Source of the DNA: Clostridia bacterium UC5.1-1D10
GTDB taxonomy: Bacteria; Bacillota; Clostridia; Lachnospirales; Anaerotignaceae
Length of the DNA: 64,000 bases
Reading direction: 5' to 3'
Assembly (NCBI GenBank): GCA_001304995.1
Contig: BBZU01000006.1
Location: forward strand, 94,075-158,074
Position numbers and translations under genes: made by a program. The notes below the pieces were generated by a model. That model saw nothing but the letters and a program-made list of their open reading frames with translations, was not told where the DNA came from and made no database searches. Position 1 is the first letter of the stretch; each line of letters begins with the position of its first letter. Shown here piece by piece: positions 29,143 to 38,499 of this stretch.

Positions 29143-30150
29143 TTACAGCAGTGTTACGCCGGCTGCGTTGCAGACATCAAATGTTTCCTGATCCCAGATA
29201 GAGGACTGTACTTCACCGATGTGGGCTTTACCCAGCAGCAGCATGCACAGACGGGACTGACCGATACCGCCGCCGATGGTGCAGGGCAGTTTGCCTTCCA
29301 GCAGCATTTTGTGATATGTCAGGGCACGTCTGTCGTCACAGCCAGCTTTTGTCAGCTGTCTGTCCAGAGATGCAGCGTCTACACGAATACCCATAGAGGA
29401 AATTTCCAGTGCGTTGTCCAGTACAGGGTTGTAGAACAGCAGATCGCCGTTGAGCTGCCAGTCGTCATAGTCAGGCGCACGACCGTCATGGCGTTCGCCG
29501 GAACGAAGTATATCGCCAATCTGCATGATGAATACAGTTTTGTATTCTTTTACAATGGCGTTTTCTCTTTCCTTTGGTGTCAGGTCAGGATATCTGTCTT
29601 CCAGTTCCTGAGAAGTGATAAATGTAACTTCTCTGCACAGCTCTGTTTTGATGCGAGGATATTTTTTCTTCAGCACTTCCAGTGTGTCGCAGATGCAGAT
29701 CACAATGCCCTGTACAGTGAATTTCAATTCCTGAATATTGCGTTTTTCCGGTGTGATGACTTTTTCCCAATCCCACTGGTCAACATAAATAGAATGGAGA
29801 TTATCCAGGGTTTCATCACGGCGAATCGCATTCATATTGGTATACAGACCTTTGCCGGGACGGAAGTCGTAGCGGTAAAGAGCCATTCTTTTCCATTTTG
29901 CCAGAGAGTGTACTACTTCAGCAGTTACGCCGGTAGCAGGCACTTCAAAGCTTACGGGACGTTCTACGCCGTTGAGGTTGTCGTTCAGTCCTGTGGAAGG
30001 ATCAACGAACAAAGGCGCGGATACGCGTTTCAGATTCAGTGTCTGAGACAGATGTTCTTCAAAAGTCTGGTGGATCAGACCGATTGCGTTTTGTGTTTCA
30101 TATAAAGTAAGTACAGACTGATAGCCTGCAGGAATATATGTTTTACTCAT
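29143..30150 (-). CDS. asnA: Aspartate-ammonia ligase
   Basis: 335 aa, a normal length for AsnA. A class II aminoacyl-tRNA-synthetase-like fold with VSAPLFVDPSTGLNDNLNG, the motif PGKGLYTNMNAIRRDE and the C-terminal GGGIGQSRLCMLLLGKAHIGEVQ. It makes asparagine from aspartate, ammonia and ATP. It stands alone and has an upstream minus-strand Shine-Dalgarno AGGAGA-type sequence. Confidence 0.96.
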   Translation of the reverse strand: MSKTYIPAGYQSVLTLYETQNAIGLIHQTFEEHLSQTLNLKRVSAPLFVDPSTGLNDNLNGVERPVSFEVPATGVTAEVVHSLAKWKRMALYRYDFRPGKGLYTNMNAIRRDETLDNLHSIYVDQWDWEKVITPEKRNIQELKFTVQGIVICICDTLEVLKKKYPRIKTELCREVTFITSQELEDRYPDLTPKERENAIVKEYKTVFIMQIGDILRSGERHDGRAPDYDDWQLNGDLLFYNPVLDNALEISSMGIRVDAASLDRQLTKAGCDDRRALTYHKMLLEGKLPCTIGGGIGQSRLCMLLLGKAHIGEVQSSIWDQETFDVCNAAGVTLL

Positions 30151-30313
30151 GAAAACCCCTCATTTCTCCTTGATATTTCATACCTATTCAGCATATCATA
30201 AACGGCGGATTTGTCAAGGGATGGGGCGTCCTTTGCGGAAAAATCTCCCCTTTGAGGCGTTGTAAGAGGGAAAAAGGAATCTGGAAAATTGGTTTTTCTG
30301 AGGGGAAAAGGAC

Positions 30314-30342
30314 TTGACACTCAATTCCTACAAGTGTATGAT
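30314..30342 (+). promoter_or_regulatory. Promoter of the blaI-blaR1-like operon
   Basis: TTGACA, a 17-bp spacer, then TATGAT. A BlaI-type operator overlaps the spacer and the -10. Confidence 0.8.
30329..30338. promoter_or_regulatory. BlaI/MecI-type operator 1
   Basis: TACAAGTGTA fits the TACAnnTGTA dyad of BlaI/MecI repressors. It covers the end of the promoter spacer and the start of the -10. Confidence 0.8.
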
Positions 30343-30353
30343 ATAGTAAAACA

Positions 30354-30363
30354 TACAAGTGTA
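30354..30363. promoter_or_regulatory. BlaI/MecI-type operator 2
   Basis: Identical TACAAGTGTA, 25 bp downstream of operator 1 and just before the blaI ribosome binding site. Confidence 0.8.
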
Positions 30364-30385
30364 GGAGTTGAAAGGAGGGAGTCTT

Positions 30386-30760
30386 ATGCAAAAACTTCCC
30401 GATACGGAATTGGAGATCATGCAGGTGATCTGGCAGGAAAACAGAGTTCTTTCCACTTCGGAAATCAAAGAAAAGTTGGACTTGAGCCGCCCTTGGAATG
30501 TGTCGGCCCTTCAGACACTTTTGAATCGGCTCATTGACCGTGGATTTCTTTCCAGTTATAAAGAAGGAAAAAATCGCTATTACGAAATCACTGTGAAAGA
30601 AGAGGACTATCTGGCTTTTGAAAACAGTTTGTTTTTGCGGAAAGTCAATGCCAACTCTTTGACAAAACTGGTGGCGTCTTTGTATCGCAGTCACACCATT
30701 TCCGATGCGGATTTAGATGACTTGGCGAAGTTTATTGAGGAGAAAACAGGAGGTGCTTGA
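30386..30760 (+). CDS. BlaI/MecI-family repressor
   Basis: 124 aa. A winged helix (DTELEIMQVIWQ, SALQTLLNRLIDRGFLSSYKEGKNRYYEI) is followed by the dimerisation helices. Family members repress their own operon until cleaved after a signal from the partner M56 protease. The two TACAAGTGTA operators in its promoter fit autoregulation. ATG 30386 has AAAGGAGGG upstream; the next gene begins three bases after its stop. Confidence 0.93.
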   Translation: MQKLPDTELEIMQVIWQENRVLSTSEIKEKLDLSRPWNVSALQTLLNRLIDRGFLSSYKEGKNRYYEITVKEEDYLAFENSLFLRKVNANSLTKLVASLYRSHTISDADLDDLAKFIEEKTGGA

Positions 30761-30762
30761 GT

Positions 30763-33297
30763 ATGTTGTGGGAAACCATGATACAATGGGCACCTGTGGT
30801 GCTGCGTAGATGTTTTGACGCTGTCTGGCAGGTGACACTGCCTTGGATCATCACCATTTTGCTCCTGATGTTGCTGCGTCCTTTTCTCCTGCGGCGATAC
30901 AGTGTGAAATGCTATCTGAATTGTATGAGAATCATGATGGGGCTTCTGATTATGTCCATGACTGCATACAGCGGCAACGCTTACTGGCAGATTCCTGGGC
31001 CGGATGTATTACTTTCCCATGAAGTAGAGGTGAGCTCAGCGCCAAGGGAAGAGATGCCTGCTGAAGCACCTGCGTCAGGAGAAAATCTTGCCCAAGGGCA
31101 GGAAAGTCTTGTCATGCAGACACAAAGCCAGCAGCAGACAACAGAAACACCGGTGCCAACAGCAAAGCCGGAGAAACAGACACTTCCGGAATTGTATCAG
31201 ATTTGGGCAGTGGGTATGGCGTTGTTCCTGTTGTTTCATTTGGTGCAGTATGGGCGGATGCAGTGGTATCTCCACAAAGGTCGGGAAAAGATTACCGATC
31301 CCGCATTGCTGGAGAGTTATCAGCAGCTCCATAAAGAAATGCCCATTCTGATTCGAAAGCCGCGGATTTACTGCCATAGAGGTCTGCCCAGTTCCATTTG
31401 TGTGGGATTGTTCCGCAAGACCATATATGTGGATACCCAAGATAGAGATCTGGAAGAAATGAAATGGGTACTGCGTCATGAGCTGTACCATTGCGATAAT
31501 GGTGATATGTTGGGTAGATGGGTTTTTCTGGTGGTACAGGCAATGCACTGGTTTAATCCCCTCATGTATTGGCTTATTGACCAACTGGAATGGAGCACAG
31601 AGCTGGAATGTGATGCAAAAGTGGTGGATGGAGCGGATTTGCAGGCACGCAAGGCGTACAGTATGGCCATTTTAAACAGTATTCGAGAAGGAAATCGGAA
31701 AAGAGCCAGACTGTCCACGGCTTTTGTGGAGAACCGAAAAACACTGGAAAAAAGATTGGAGGCGATTGTGGATATGCAGCAAAAGAAGAAAGGACGAATG
31801 ATGTCTTTTTTGGTAACAGCAGCGGTGATATTCTGTTTTACCTTTGTGGGTTGTACGCCTGTGGAATCGCAGCAGACCACAGAAGCCGTGCAGACGGATT
31901 TGACACGGGAATTGTATGATGCTAGAACGCCTTACATCGGCGGTGCCTCTGATGTAGGAAAAATACTGGGGCTGTTGCCATTGCCCAATGGGTTGACATA
32001 TCATGAAGAGGGCATGGAACTTTTTACAGACGAAGGCAGTCCTTTTGGCGCCAAACAGCATTTGATGTTTACAGAAGCCACTACGGAAGCGGAAAAACAG
32101 GCTTTGCTTTCTAATACAGATCAGCTGGAACGAAATGCCTATCTGTTCTTAGCGTTGGTGGATAATGCGGACTTTCTGGAATATAAAATACACGATACCC
32201 CTACAACGGAAAGCGTGACGTTCCATTTTGACAGACAGATGGCGGAAAAATATTATGGTGATATAGACCTCCGCTCCCTTACATCGGATTTTGATACATT
32301 TGCTGCCTTTGTGGAAGAACTGAATATCCTTTTTGACTGCCCATTTACAGAAACGCTGGAAACAGCAGGTCGCGAAAATTGGGTGGAAAATTATCAGACA
32401 GCCATGGAGCTGGTGCAGAACATCAGCGCAGAGATGCCTTTACAGGGGGATTTTGCAGCATGGGCAGATCAGATACGGCAGTCAGAAGCGTTTGCACAGC
32501 TTGTGGCATTGAAAGATGATGCGCTAATCTACTGCTTGATGCAAATGCCCGGTGGTACAGATACAGAAAGCTATGTCACGATGCTGGCGGCAGATGAATT
32601 GGCTTGTGGCAGCAGAAGAGATGGCGTAAGTTTTGATGAAACGCCGGAAGAATGGTATCAGGTTTACTGTGCGCTGGATTCTCAGTATACAGTGCCTTTT
32701 TATAAAGGTTTGGAACAGGAATATGCTGAGATGCCAGAAGCGGAATACCTGTCTTTATCCAAAGAAGCAGCCCGTTCTCGGGTAACATCCAAAGAAACGG
32801 CAGTGCAGGCAGTATATAAAGCCCTCTCTGCTTATAAGAAAGAAGATACATTGAACGGACATGAATTGGTAGTATTTGCGCCGCTGATTCTGGATGTAGC
32901 GGAAACAGAGGATACGTTGCAGGTATGCTGTGTGGTAGGCGATGACAGATACCGCATGAACCGTGTAGGAAACCAGGGATATTGCCTGCTCAATGAAGGT
33001 GGTTCCCGGGTGCCTGCTCGTCTGGATTTTGTGAAAGAACAGGGAGAATGGAAGCTGGAAGAAATCCATTGGGCAAAAGATGGCAGTGGTTATACATCAT
33101 CCATTGAGGAAATGGCACCCAATAAAGCAGTGGCGCAGAAAATGATTGATTTCGACAGTGACGATATGACACGTTTGCTCTATGACAATTTGATTCAGTA
33201 TATGAATCTGACAGATACCTCTTACATGGTTTATGATATGGGGTATAAAACAGAAGATTTGCAGCAGGAACTGCGCCAGTTTTTACAGCTGGCATAA
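30763..33297 (+). CDS. BlaR1-like M56 metallopeptidase with a non-penicillin-binding output region
   Basis: 844 aa. The N-terminal half has membrane helices (about residues 20-40, 55-72, 150-170) and the zinc-protease motif RHELYHCDN (HExxH near residue 237), then another membrane segment at about 346-363. The C-terminal 480 residues are predicted outside the cell. They have no SxxK or KTG of the BlaR1/MecR1 beta-lactam sensor; the section after the last helix resembles the DUF4825 domain often joined to M56 proteases. It probably senses an envelope signal and inactivates the BlaI-like repressor encoded just upstream. The ligand is unknown. Confidence 0.88.
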   Translation: MLWETMIQWAPVVLRRCFDAVWQVTLPWIITILLLMLLRPFLLRRYSVKCYLNCMRIMMGLLIMSMTAYSGNAYWQIPGPDVLLSHEVEVSSAPREEMPAEAPASGENLAQGQESLVMQTQSQQQTTETPVPTAKPEKQTLPELYQIWAVGMALFLLFHLVQYGRMQWYLHKGREKITDPALLESYQQLHKEMPILIRKPRIYCHRGLPSSICVGLFRKTIYVDTQDRDLEEMKWVLRHELYHCDNGDMLGRWVFLVVQAMHWFNPLMYWLIDQLEWSTELECDAKVVDGADLQARKAYSMAILNSIREGNRKRARLSTAFVENRKTLEKRLEAIVDMQQKKKGRMMSFLVTAAVIFCFTFVGCTPVESQQTTEAVQTDLTRELYDARTPYIGGASDVGKILGLLPLPNGLTYHEEGMELFTDEGSPFGAKQHLMFTEATTEAEKQALLSNTDQLERNAYLFLALVDNADFLEYKIHDTPTTESVTFHFDRQMAEKYYGDIDLRSLTSDFDTFAAFVEELNILFDCPFTETLETAGRENWVENYQTAMELVQNISAEMPLQGDFAAWADQIRQSEAFAQLVALKDDALIYCLMQMPGGTDTESYVTMLAADELACGSRRDGVSFDETPEEWYQVYCALDSQYTVPFYKGLEQEYAEMPEAEYLSLSKEAARSRVTSKETAVQAVYKALSAYKKEDTLNGHELVVFAPLILDVAETEDTLQVCCVVGDDRYRMNRVGNQGYCLLNEGGSRVPARLDFVKEQGEWKLEEIHWAKDGSGYTSSIEEMAPNKAVAQKMIDFDSDDMTRLLYDNLIQYMNLTDTSYMVYDMGYKTEDLQQELRQFLQLA

Positions 33298-33310
33298 TGC
33301 AAAACAAATA

Positions 33311-33371
33311 ATCTAGGATAAAAAAGCCGGAATCCTTTGTAAGGATTCCGGCTATCTTTGTTTTCTGAAAA
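33311..33371. repeat. Dispersed palindromic repeat, short copy
   Basis: AAGCCGGAATCCTT / AAGGATTCCGGCT stem with a 3-nt loop, followed by CTTTGTTTTCTGAA as in the right arm of the full copies. It lies between convergent genes. Confidence 0.78.
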
Positions 33372-33381
33372 GCCTTTGCAT

Positions 33382-33912
33382 TTATACTGGCTGCATAGAT
33401 TCGGCAATCTTTTTCATATCTTGTTCCTGCATCTCTCCACGAAGGATACAGGTCAGGTTTCCCTGTTTCCAGCATAATGTGTTTCCAAGCTGGCTTTTCT
33501 GGAATTGGTAAGTGCCTTCCTGTAAGGTCTGTCCTTCTTCCATACCACTTTGTTTTGCAATGTATGCGGCATCATTGGACTGAAGGAACCAAAGGGATTC
33601 CGTCTCTATTTTTGGTGGAGAGAAGTCATGTCTTTTGTTTCGTCCAGAAATAAATTTTTGAAAATAGCATTCTACCGTAACAGTGTCATTTTCCGTTCTG
33701 GCTTCTGCGTGATCCAGATTCATTTCTTCCGGCATGGTGGTGGGAAAATACATTTCTTCCGGTTTGGTTTCTGCCAAAAGGCTGGTTACTTCCTGCCTGT
33801 CTGTATCTGAAAGTTCTTTCCAAATCATATCAGGCTGGCTGGACTTTAAAAATAAGTAAATCACACCTACAAGAAGAACAACCAAAAGACCGCCTTTGTT
33901 TAATAAACGCAA
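33382..33912 (-). CDS. Membrane-anchored protein of unknown function
   Basis: 176 aa. After MRLLNKGG there is one hydrophobic helix (residues 8-24), and the rest is predicted extracytoplasmic, with two cysteines near the C-terminus that could pair. No family is recognised. GAAGGGGGC lies upstream of the ATG on the coding strand. It is convergent with the BlaR1-like gene across the 33311 repeat. Confidence 0.75.
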   Translation of the reverse strand: MRLLNKGGLLVVLLVGVIYLFLKSSQPDMIWKELSDTDRQEVTSLLAETKPEEMYFPTTMPEEMNLDHAEARTENDTVTVECYFQKFISGRNKRHDFSPPKIETESLWFLQSNDAAYIAKQSGMEEGQTLQEGTYQFQKSQLGNTLCWKQGNLTCILRGEMQEQDMKKIAESMQPV

Positions 33913-34048
33913 AGAGATGCCCCCTTCCCATATGCTTTCGATTTCACGTTATGATTACAGTAAAGTTTAGCACCTTTTGATAGGAAAAACAACAAAAGAA
34001 CAAAATGTTACTATTTTTTTAAGAAAACCAAAAAGGAATTGTATGCTA

Positions 34049-34077
34049 TATACAAAAAATGGAATCTATTGTAGAAT
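34049..34077 (+). promoter_or_regulatory. Candidate promoter for the 34161 gene
   Basis: TATACA, a 17-bp spacer, then TAGAAT. The -35 lies inside an inverted repeat TTGTAT/ATACAA (34040-34056). Confidence 0.5.
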
Positions 34078-34160
34078 ATAGAAAACCAAAATCAGAAAGG
34101 GGCTGGAATACAATCAGCAGTTTGTTATTGGAACAGGCATAGATGAAAAGGGGGATATTT

Positions 34161-34850
34161 ATGGACGAAAGATATGATGAAAAGAATCAGGGTACCTGGA
34201 CAAACAATGAGCAAATGCCGGATATTCTAAAGGATGGAAATATTCTGGCAAAGGAATCTGAGAAGAAAGAGCATGCGGAAATTCTGGGGAAATGGCTGTG
34301 GATTTTGTTCTGGCTCATCATTCCCAGCGCCATCGCAGGCATTTTGGGGAATGAAAATCTCTTTGGCAAGGAGTCAGGTGTTTATATTTTTGGAACCATC
34401 TTGTCCATGGTTGTAGGGATTTTGTATGGCGTGATCCTGATGCCCATGAAAGAGGTGGAAGAAAAATATCGTATGGCGGGTATCTTCAGCATTTTAGCTG
34501 CGGTGTTATCCATGGCATTGGAAGTCGTTCAGGTGGAAAATCCATTGATGGTTCTTGTTATTGGTCTGCCGACACTGATTTTGGGACTGGTAGCGAAATA
34601 TTATGAATTCCATAGCCATGCGGCAGTGCTGCGGGACTTTGATCTGGAGTTCTCTCAAAAGTGGCTGACACTGTGGAAATGGTATTGTGTGGTCATTGCG
34701 GGGATGATTGTGAGTGCTTTGGTTGTCTTGATTTCCTTCTTGTTGGCAGCACTCCTCATTTTGGTATTTGCCATTGGTACTTTTGTGATTGCCATTGTGC
34801 AGCTGGTTTACCTGTATAAGATGGCAAAACTGTTCCGTCAGTATGCTTAA
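34161..34850 (+). CDS. Polytopic membrane protein of unknown function
   Basis: 229 aa. A hydrophilic N-terminal 45 residues precedes six or so hydrophobic segments, the last pair separated by few residues (SALVVLISFLLAALLILVFAIG). No known transporter motif is visible. ATG 34161 is preferred over 34143 because AAAAGGGGG precedes it at the right spacing. It stands alone before the inverted full repeat copy. Confidence 0.75.
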   Translation: MDERYDEKNQGTWTNNEQMPDILKDGNILAKESEKKEHAEILGKWLWILFWLIIPSAIAGILGNENLFGKESGVYIFGTILSMVVGILYGVILMPMKEVEEKYRMAGIFSILAAVLSMALEVVQVENPLMVLVIGLPTLILGLVAKYYEFHSHAAVLRDFDLEFSQKWLTLWKWYCVVIAGMIVSALVVLISFLLAALLILVFAIGTFVIAIVQLVYLYKMAKLFRQYA

Positions 34851-34876
34851 ATAATATGTATTAAAAAGAATGGAGC

Positions 34877-35059
34877 TTAGGGGCATCTTCATAAGAAAAC
34901 AAAGAAAGCTGAAATCCTTGTCATATAGAGGATTTCAGCTTTCTTATTTTCACTGAAATTTTATTTGAAATGTTTTCTTCTGAAGACGGCCGCCGCAATT
35001 CCCCTTAAGAAATGAAGGAAAAGAAAAATTAGTGATTTCTTAAGGGGAAGTTGCTTTTC
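34877..35059 (-). repeat. Dispersed palindromic repeat, full copy in inverse orientation (about 183 bp)
   Basis: The reverse complement aligns end to end with the copy at 27736-27919. The CTTAAG hairpin is better preserved here (CCCCTTAAGAAAT / ATTTCTTAAGGGG), as is the inner stem GAAAGCTGAAATCC / GGATTTCAGCTTTC. It lies between the 34161 membrane-protein gene and the WG-repeat operon. Confidence 0.88.
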
Positions 35060-35136
35060 TCCATTCTTCTTTTGTTGTAAACAGATCACAAATGTTACAC
35101 GAATGTATCAAAATGTGTACAGATTTCTTAAAACAG

Positions 35137-35164
35137 CAGACAAAAAATGGGTTTCTGCTATACT
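35137..35164 (+). promoter_or_regulatory. Candidate promoter of the WG-repeat operon
   Basis: CAGACA, a 16-bp spacer, then TATACT, about 43 bp before the first WG-repeat gene. Three AATGT pentamers occur upstream at 35091, 35102 and 35112. Confidence 0.45.
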
Positions 35165-35207
35165 GAGTTTAGAAGTAAATAGACAGGGCAAAAAAGGGGG
35201 ATTTTGT

Positions 35208-36857
35208 ATGAAAAAAGGGTTATGTATTTTGCTGAGCAGTGCCATGCTTATGGGAACAGCACCTGTATATGGGAATGTGCCTGAAGTGGAACAGGTGACA
35301 CATACCTATCGTGCGGAAGTTGGCACGAAGAATTTCTATAAGGATGATGTATTGCAGACTTTGGATACGGAAATCTATCTGAAAGATGGTTATGTGATGC
35401 TGCCGGTGCGAGCGTTTTTTGCAGCCATGGGGGATCAGACCATCATTGATTGGAACAGGGAAAAACGAATCGCTTCTGTTATGCAGGGGCCCAATATCAT
35501 TACCATGAATGTGGATCAAAATGAAATCCAAGTCAATGGAAAAGTGCTTCCTGTATCAGGGAAAATGGAAACAAAAGATGGGCGTTTGTTTGTGCCTCTG
35601 CGGAATTGGAGACATATCCTCAACGCTTGTAATTATCCATTAACAGATGAAGACATTGTCTGGAACAGCGCAGAGCAGGAAGCAGTTGTCAAAATCAAGG
35701 AAAGCAAAGTTACAGAACAGAAAGATGTGCGGGAATTGGTACTGTCTGGGGAAGGACAGGCACCAAGCTATGCCATGGAAATGACAGAACAGTATGATTT
35801 TATTGAGAATGCAGGTGATGGATATTTTATTGCGCTGAAATATGGAAAAGATGTTCCGGTAGGTGTTATCACCGCAGGGCAGGAATGCGATTATGATGTA
35901 ATCGACAGCACAGGAAAGGTATTGATCGATTTTCCGGCGCATAGTGTTTTCCAGTTGGAATATCTGGGAGAAAATCTGTTTTATGTGACCAGCGCAGATC
36001 TTCGTGAGAAATATGTGGTAGACCAGACAGGCAAGACCGTGTTTACCCTGCCTTATGACAGAATTCTGGATTATTCCGAAGGAATGGCAGTTGTTGGTGA
36101 TATGGTCAATGGGGAATACCTGTATGGTTATGTGGATGTAAAAGGAAATCTCCAAATTCCTCTGCAATTTACAAAGGCAGAACCATTTTCAGAAGGTGTT
36201 GCAGCAGTCAGTCAGGGAAAATTGGAGCAGAAAAAATGGGGATTTGTTGACAAAAATGGAAAATTTGTTGTGGAACCGATTTATAATGCTTGTGGTAGTT
36301 TCCTGGAAGGATTGGCAATGGTGCGGACTTCTGAAGGTGTAGGATTTATAAATCATTGGGGGGAATTTGTGATTTCGCCGGTATATAAATCAGCAAGTAA
36401 TTTTGTCAACGGAACAGCATTTGCCGTTACAGGAGAAGATAATGAGGTCTGGATCATTGACGATGCTGGAAAGAAATTGCGGAAAATTACAGAAGTGAAA
36501 GGAGGCAGTGCATCCGCAGAAGGAAATGACCAATTGATGCAAGTGGAATATATTGTAGAGGGAGTTGCTGGCACAGACCATACCCATGTGATTCAAAATT
36601 ATGATAAAAATGGAGCCATTTCCGATGATGTTTTCCGTTTGGAAAAAGAACTGTCAGAGGGGCTTGCGCCAGCGTATGACAATACACGGAAAATGGTGGG
36701 CTATGCTGACGAAACGGGAAAAATAATTGTTACGCCATCTTTTACGAAGGCAGAATCCTTCAAGGATGGTTATGCCGTGGTAAAACATTTGGTGGAGAAA
36801 TCAGATGGCTCCCGTGACGAAGAATGGGGGATCATCGCAAATCCGTTGATGAAATGA
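35208..36857 (+). CDS. Secreted WG-repeat protein with copper-amine-oxidase-N-like domain (paralog 1)
   Basis: 549 aa. A signal peptide (residues 1-22, cleavage near VYG) is followed by a domain of about 120 residues like the Cu_amine_oxidN1 'stalk' domain (YLKDGYVMLPVRAFF, then DGRLFVPLRNW). The C-terminal 350 residues are WG repeats (GYVDVKGNLQIPLQF, WGFVDKNGKFVVEPIY, GFINHWGEFVISPVY). Start 35208 has AAGGGGG upstream. It is the first of three adjacent paralogs. The family is poorly understood; repeats of this type probably form a beta-propeller-like binding surface outside the cell. Confidence 0.88.
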   Translation: MKKGLCILLSSAMLMGTAPVYGNVPEVEQVTHTYRAEVGTKNFYKDDVLQTLDTEIYLKDGYVMLPVRAFFAAMGDQTIIDWNREKRIASVMQGPNIITMNVDQNEIQVNGKVLPVSGKMETKDGRLFVPLRNWRHILNACNYPLTDEDIVWNSAEQEAVVKIKESKVTEQKDVRELVLSGEGQAPSYAMEMTEQYDFIENAGDGYFIALKYGKDVPVGVITAGQECDYDVIDSTGKVLIDFPAHSVFQLEYLGENLFYVTSADLREKYVVDQTGKTVFTLPYDRILDYSEGMAVVGDMVNGEYLYGYVDVKGNLQIPLQFTKAEPFSEGVAAVSQGKLEQKKWGFVDKNGKFVVEPIYNACGSFLEGLAMVRTSEGVGFINHWGEFVISPVYKSASNFVNGTAFAVTGEDNEVWIIDDAGKKLRKITEVKGGSASAEGNDQLMQVEYIVEGVAGTDHTHVIQNYDKNGAISDDVFRLEKELSEGLAPAYDNTRKMVGYADETGKIIVTPSFTKAESFKDGYAVVKHLVEKSDGSRDEEWGIIANPLMK

Positions 36858-36873
36858 TTAGGGGGGGCCTTGT

Positions 36874-38478
36874 ATGAAAAAGGGAATTTGTATTTTGCTC
36901 AGCAGTGCTTTGCTGATGGGGACAGTACCTGTATATGGGGATATGGCTGAAGTGGAACAGGTAACGCACACCTACCGGGCGGAAGTTGGCACGAAGAATT
37001 TCTACGAAGACGATGTTTTGCAGACTTTGGATACGGAAATCTATCTGAAAGATGGTTATGTGATGCTGCCAGTGCGGACGTTCTTTACGGCAGTGGATGA
37101 AAATGCTCAGATTCTATGGGATCGGGAAAAACAGGTGGCAACGGTATGGATGGGGGAATACCGTATCCTGCTGGATGTACCGAAAAATAAGATACAGGTA
37201 GAATATGGCAATGTAAACGTATCAGGCAAACTGGAAGTGAAAGATGGTCGTTTGTTTGTACCTCTGCGAAACTGGCAGAAAATCCTGACACGCTGCAACT
37301 ATGAAATGGATGAGAACAGCATTGTCTGGGACAGCGAAAAAGGTGAAGCCATTGTTAATGTTGGTGAACATGTCATTAATAGGGATGAGGAATTGACAAA
37401 AACAGAAATCACAGGGGAAGGACAGAAACCCGTTTATCTGGTGGAGCCAACAGAACAATATGATTTTATCTGGAATGCAGGAGATGGTTATTTCATTGCA
37501 GAAAATTATAGCGATGAGAATGACCAGATCATTTTTGACAGTACTGGAAAGAGGCTTGCCACATTTGCGCCCGGAACAGCGCATCATGTTGGATATTTGG
37601 GAGAAGATCGTTTCTGTGTCTATGATTATGAAGAGAAAGAACGCCCGGCATATGTCGTGGATGCAAAAGGAAACAGGTTGTTTTCCGCAGACTATGACCA
37701 GATTTGGCCGTATGCCCAAGGATTGGCATTGGTTCGGGAAAAAACGGAAAATGGCTATCGGTATGGATATATAGATACAGAAGGAAATTTGCAGATTCCC
37801 ATGCAGTATGGTTCGGCAAGATCTTTTTCAGAAGGTGTGGCACCTGTGTCCATGAGTGAATCCGGTATCGGGCAGTATGGCTTCATTGACACAAAAGGGA
37901 ATGTGGTCATTGAGCCAAAGTATCGCTCCGCGGATCCTTTCCGGGAAGGACTGGCACATGTGCAAGCCATTTCCGGGGAAGGCTTCATCAACCATCAGGG
38001 AGAAGAAGTGGTTCCGCCCCAGTATGGTTTTGTCAGTGATTTCCAAAATGGTACCGCTTTTGCCGTTACAAAAGATCGGCAGATCATTGTTATTGATAAA
38101 AATGGGGAAGAAGTCAGAAAGTTACTGGAATTACCGAAAGAAACATCTTATTTCTATACGCCATCCTGGGATTTGCTGGAAGTAGAATACCCGTTGGGAT
38201 ATCAGGGAATTTATCGTTATTATGACAAAAATGGAGAAATCTCCAGAGAAACATATGAACTTCAGTCCGGTTTTTCGGAAGGGCTTTCTGCTGTGCTTGA
38301 CAAAGAAACAGGAAAATACGGCTATGCTGATGAGAAAGGGAACATGGTCATTTCTCCGACGTTTGACTATGCGGAGAGATTTCAGGATGGATATGCTGTG
38401 GTGAAACAGATCATTCCAAATGAAAACGGTATAAGGACCGTAAAAGTAGGGGTTATCAAAAATCCTTTGATGAGGTAA
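36874..38478 (+). CDS. Secreted WG-repeat protein (paralog 2)
   Basis: 534 aa. Same order as paralog 1: signal peptide, Cu_amine_oxidN1-like domain (near-identical over the first 60 residues, e.g. TYRAEVGTKNFYEDDVLQTL), then WG repeats (YGYIDTEGNLQIPMQY, YGFIDTKGNVVIEPKY, FINHQGEEVVPPQY, YGYADEKGNMVISPTF). It starts 17 bases after paralog 1. Divergence rises in the repeat half, as expected if the paralogs bind different ligands. Confidence 0.88.
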   Translation: MKKGICILLSSALLMGTVPVYGDMAEVEQVTHTYRAEVGTKNFYEDDVLQTLDTEIYLKDGYVMLPVRTFFTAVDENAQILWDREKQVATVWMGEYRILLDVPKNKIQVEYGNVNVSGKLEVKDGRLFVPLRNWQKILTRCNYEMDENSIVWDSEKGEAIVNVGEHVINRDEELTKTEITGEGQKPVYLVEPTEQYDFIWNAGDGYFIAENYSDENDQIIFDSTGKRLATFAPGTAHHVGYLGEDRFCVYDYEEKERPAYVVDAKGNRLFSADYDQIWPYAQGLALVREKTENGYRYGYIDTEGNLQIPMQYGSARSFSEGVAPVSMSESGIGQYGFIDTKGNVVIEPKYRSADPFREGLAHVQAISGEGFINHQGEEVVPPQYGFVSDFQNGTAFAVTKDRQIIVIDKNGEEVRKLLELPKETSYFYTPSWDLLEVEYPLGYQGIYRYYDKNGEISRETYELQSGFSEGLSAVLDKETGKYGYADEKGNMVISPTFDYAERFQDGYAVVKQIIPNENGIRTVKVGVIKNPLMR

Positions 38479-38499
38479 TACATAAGGGAGGAATTTTAC

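Noticed and set aside
30763..33297. A beta-lactam resistance operon
   Set aside because: Sensor lacks the penicillin-binding motifs and no beta-lactamase or PBP gene is nearby.
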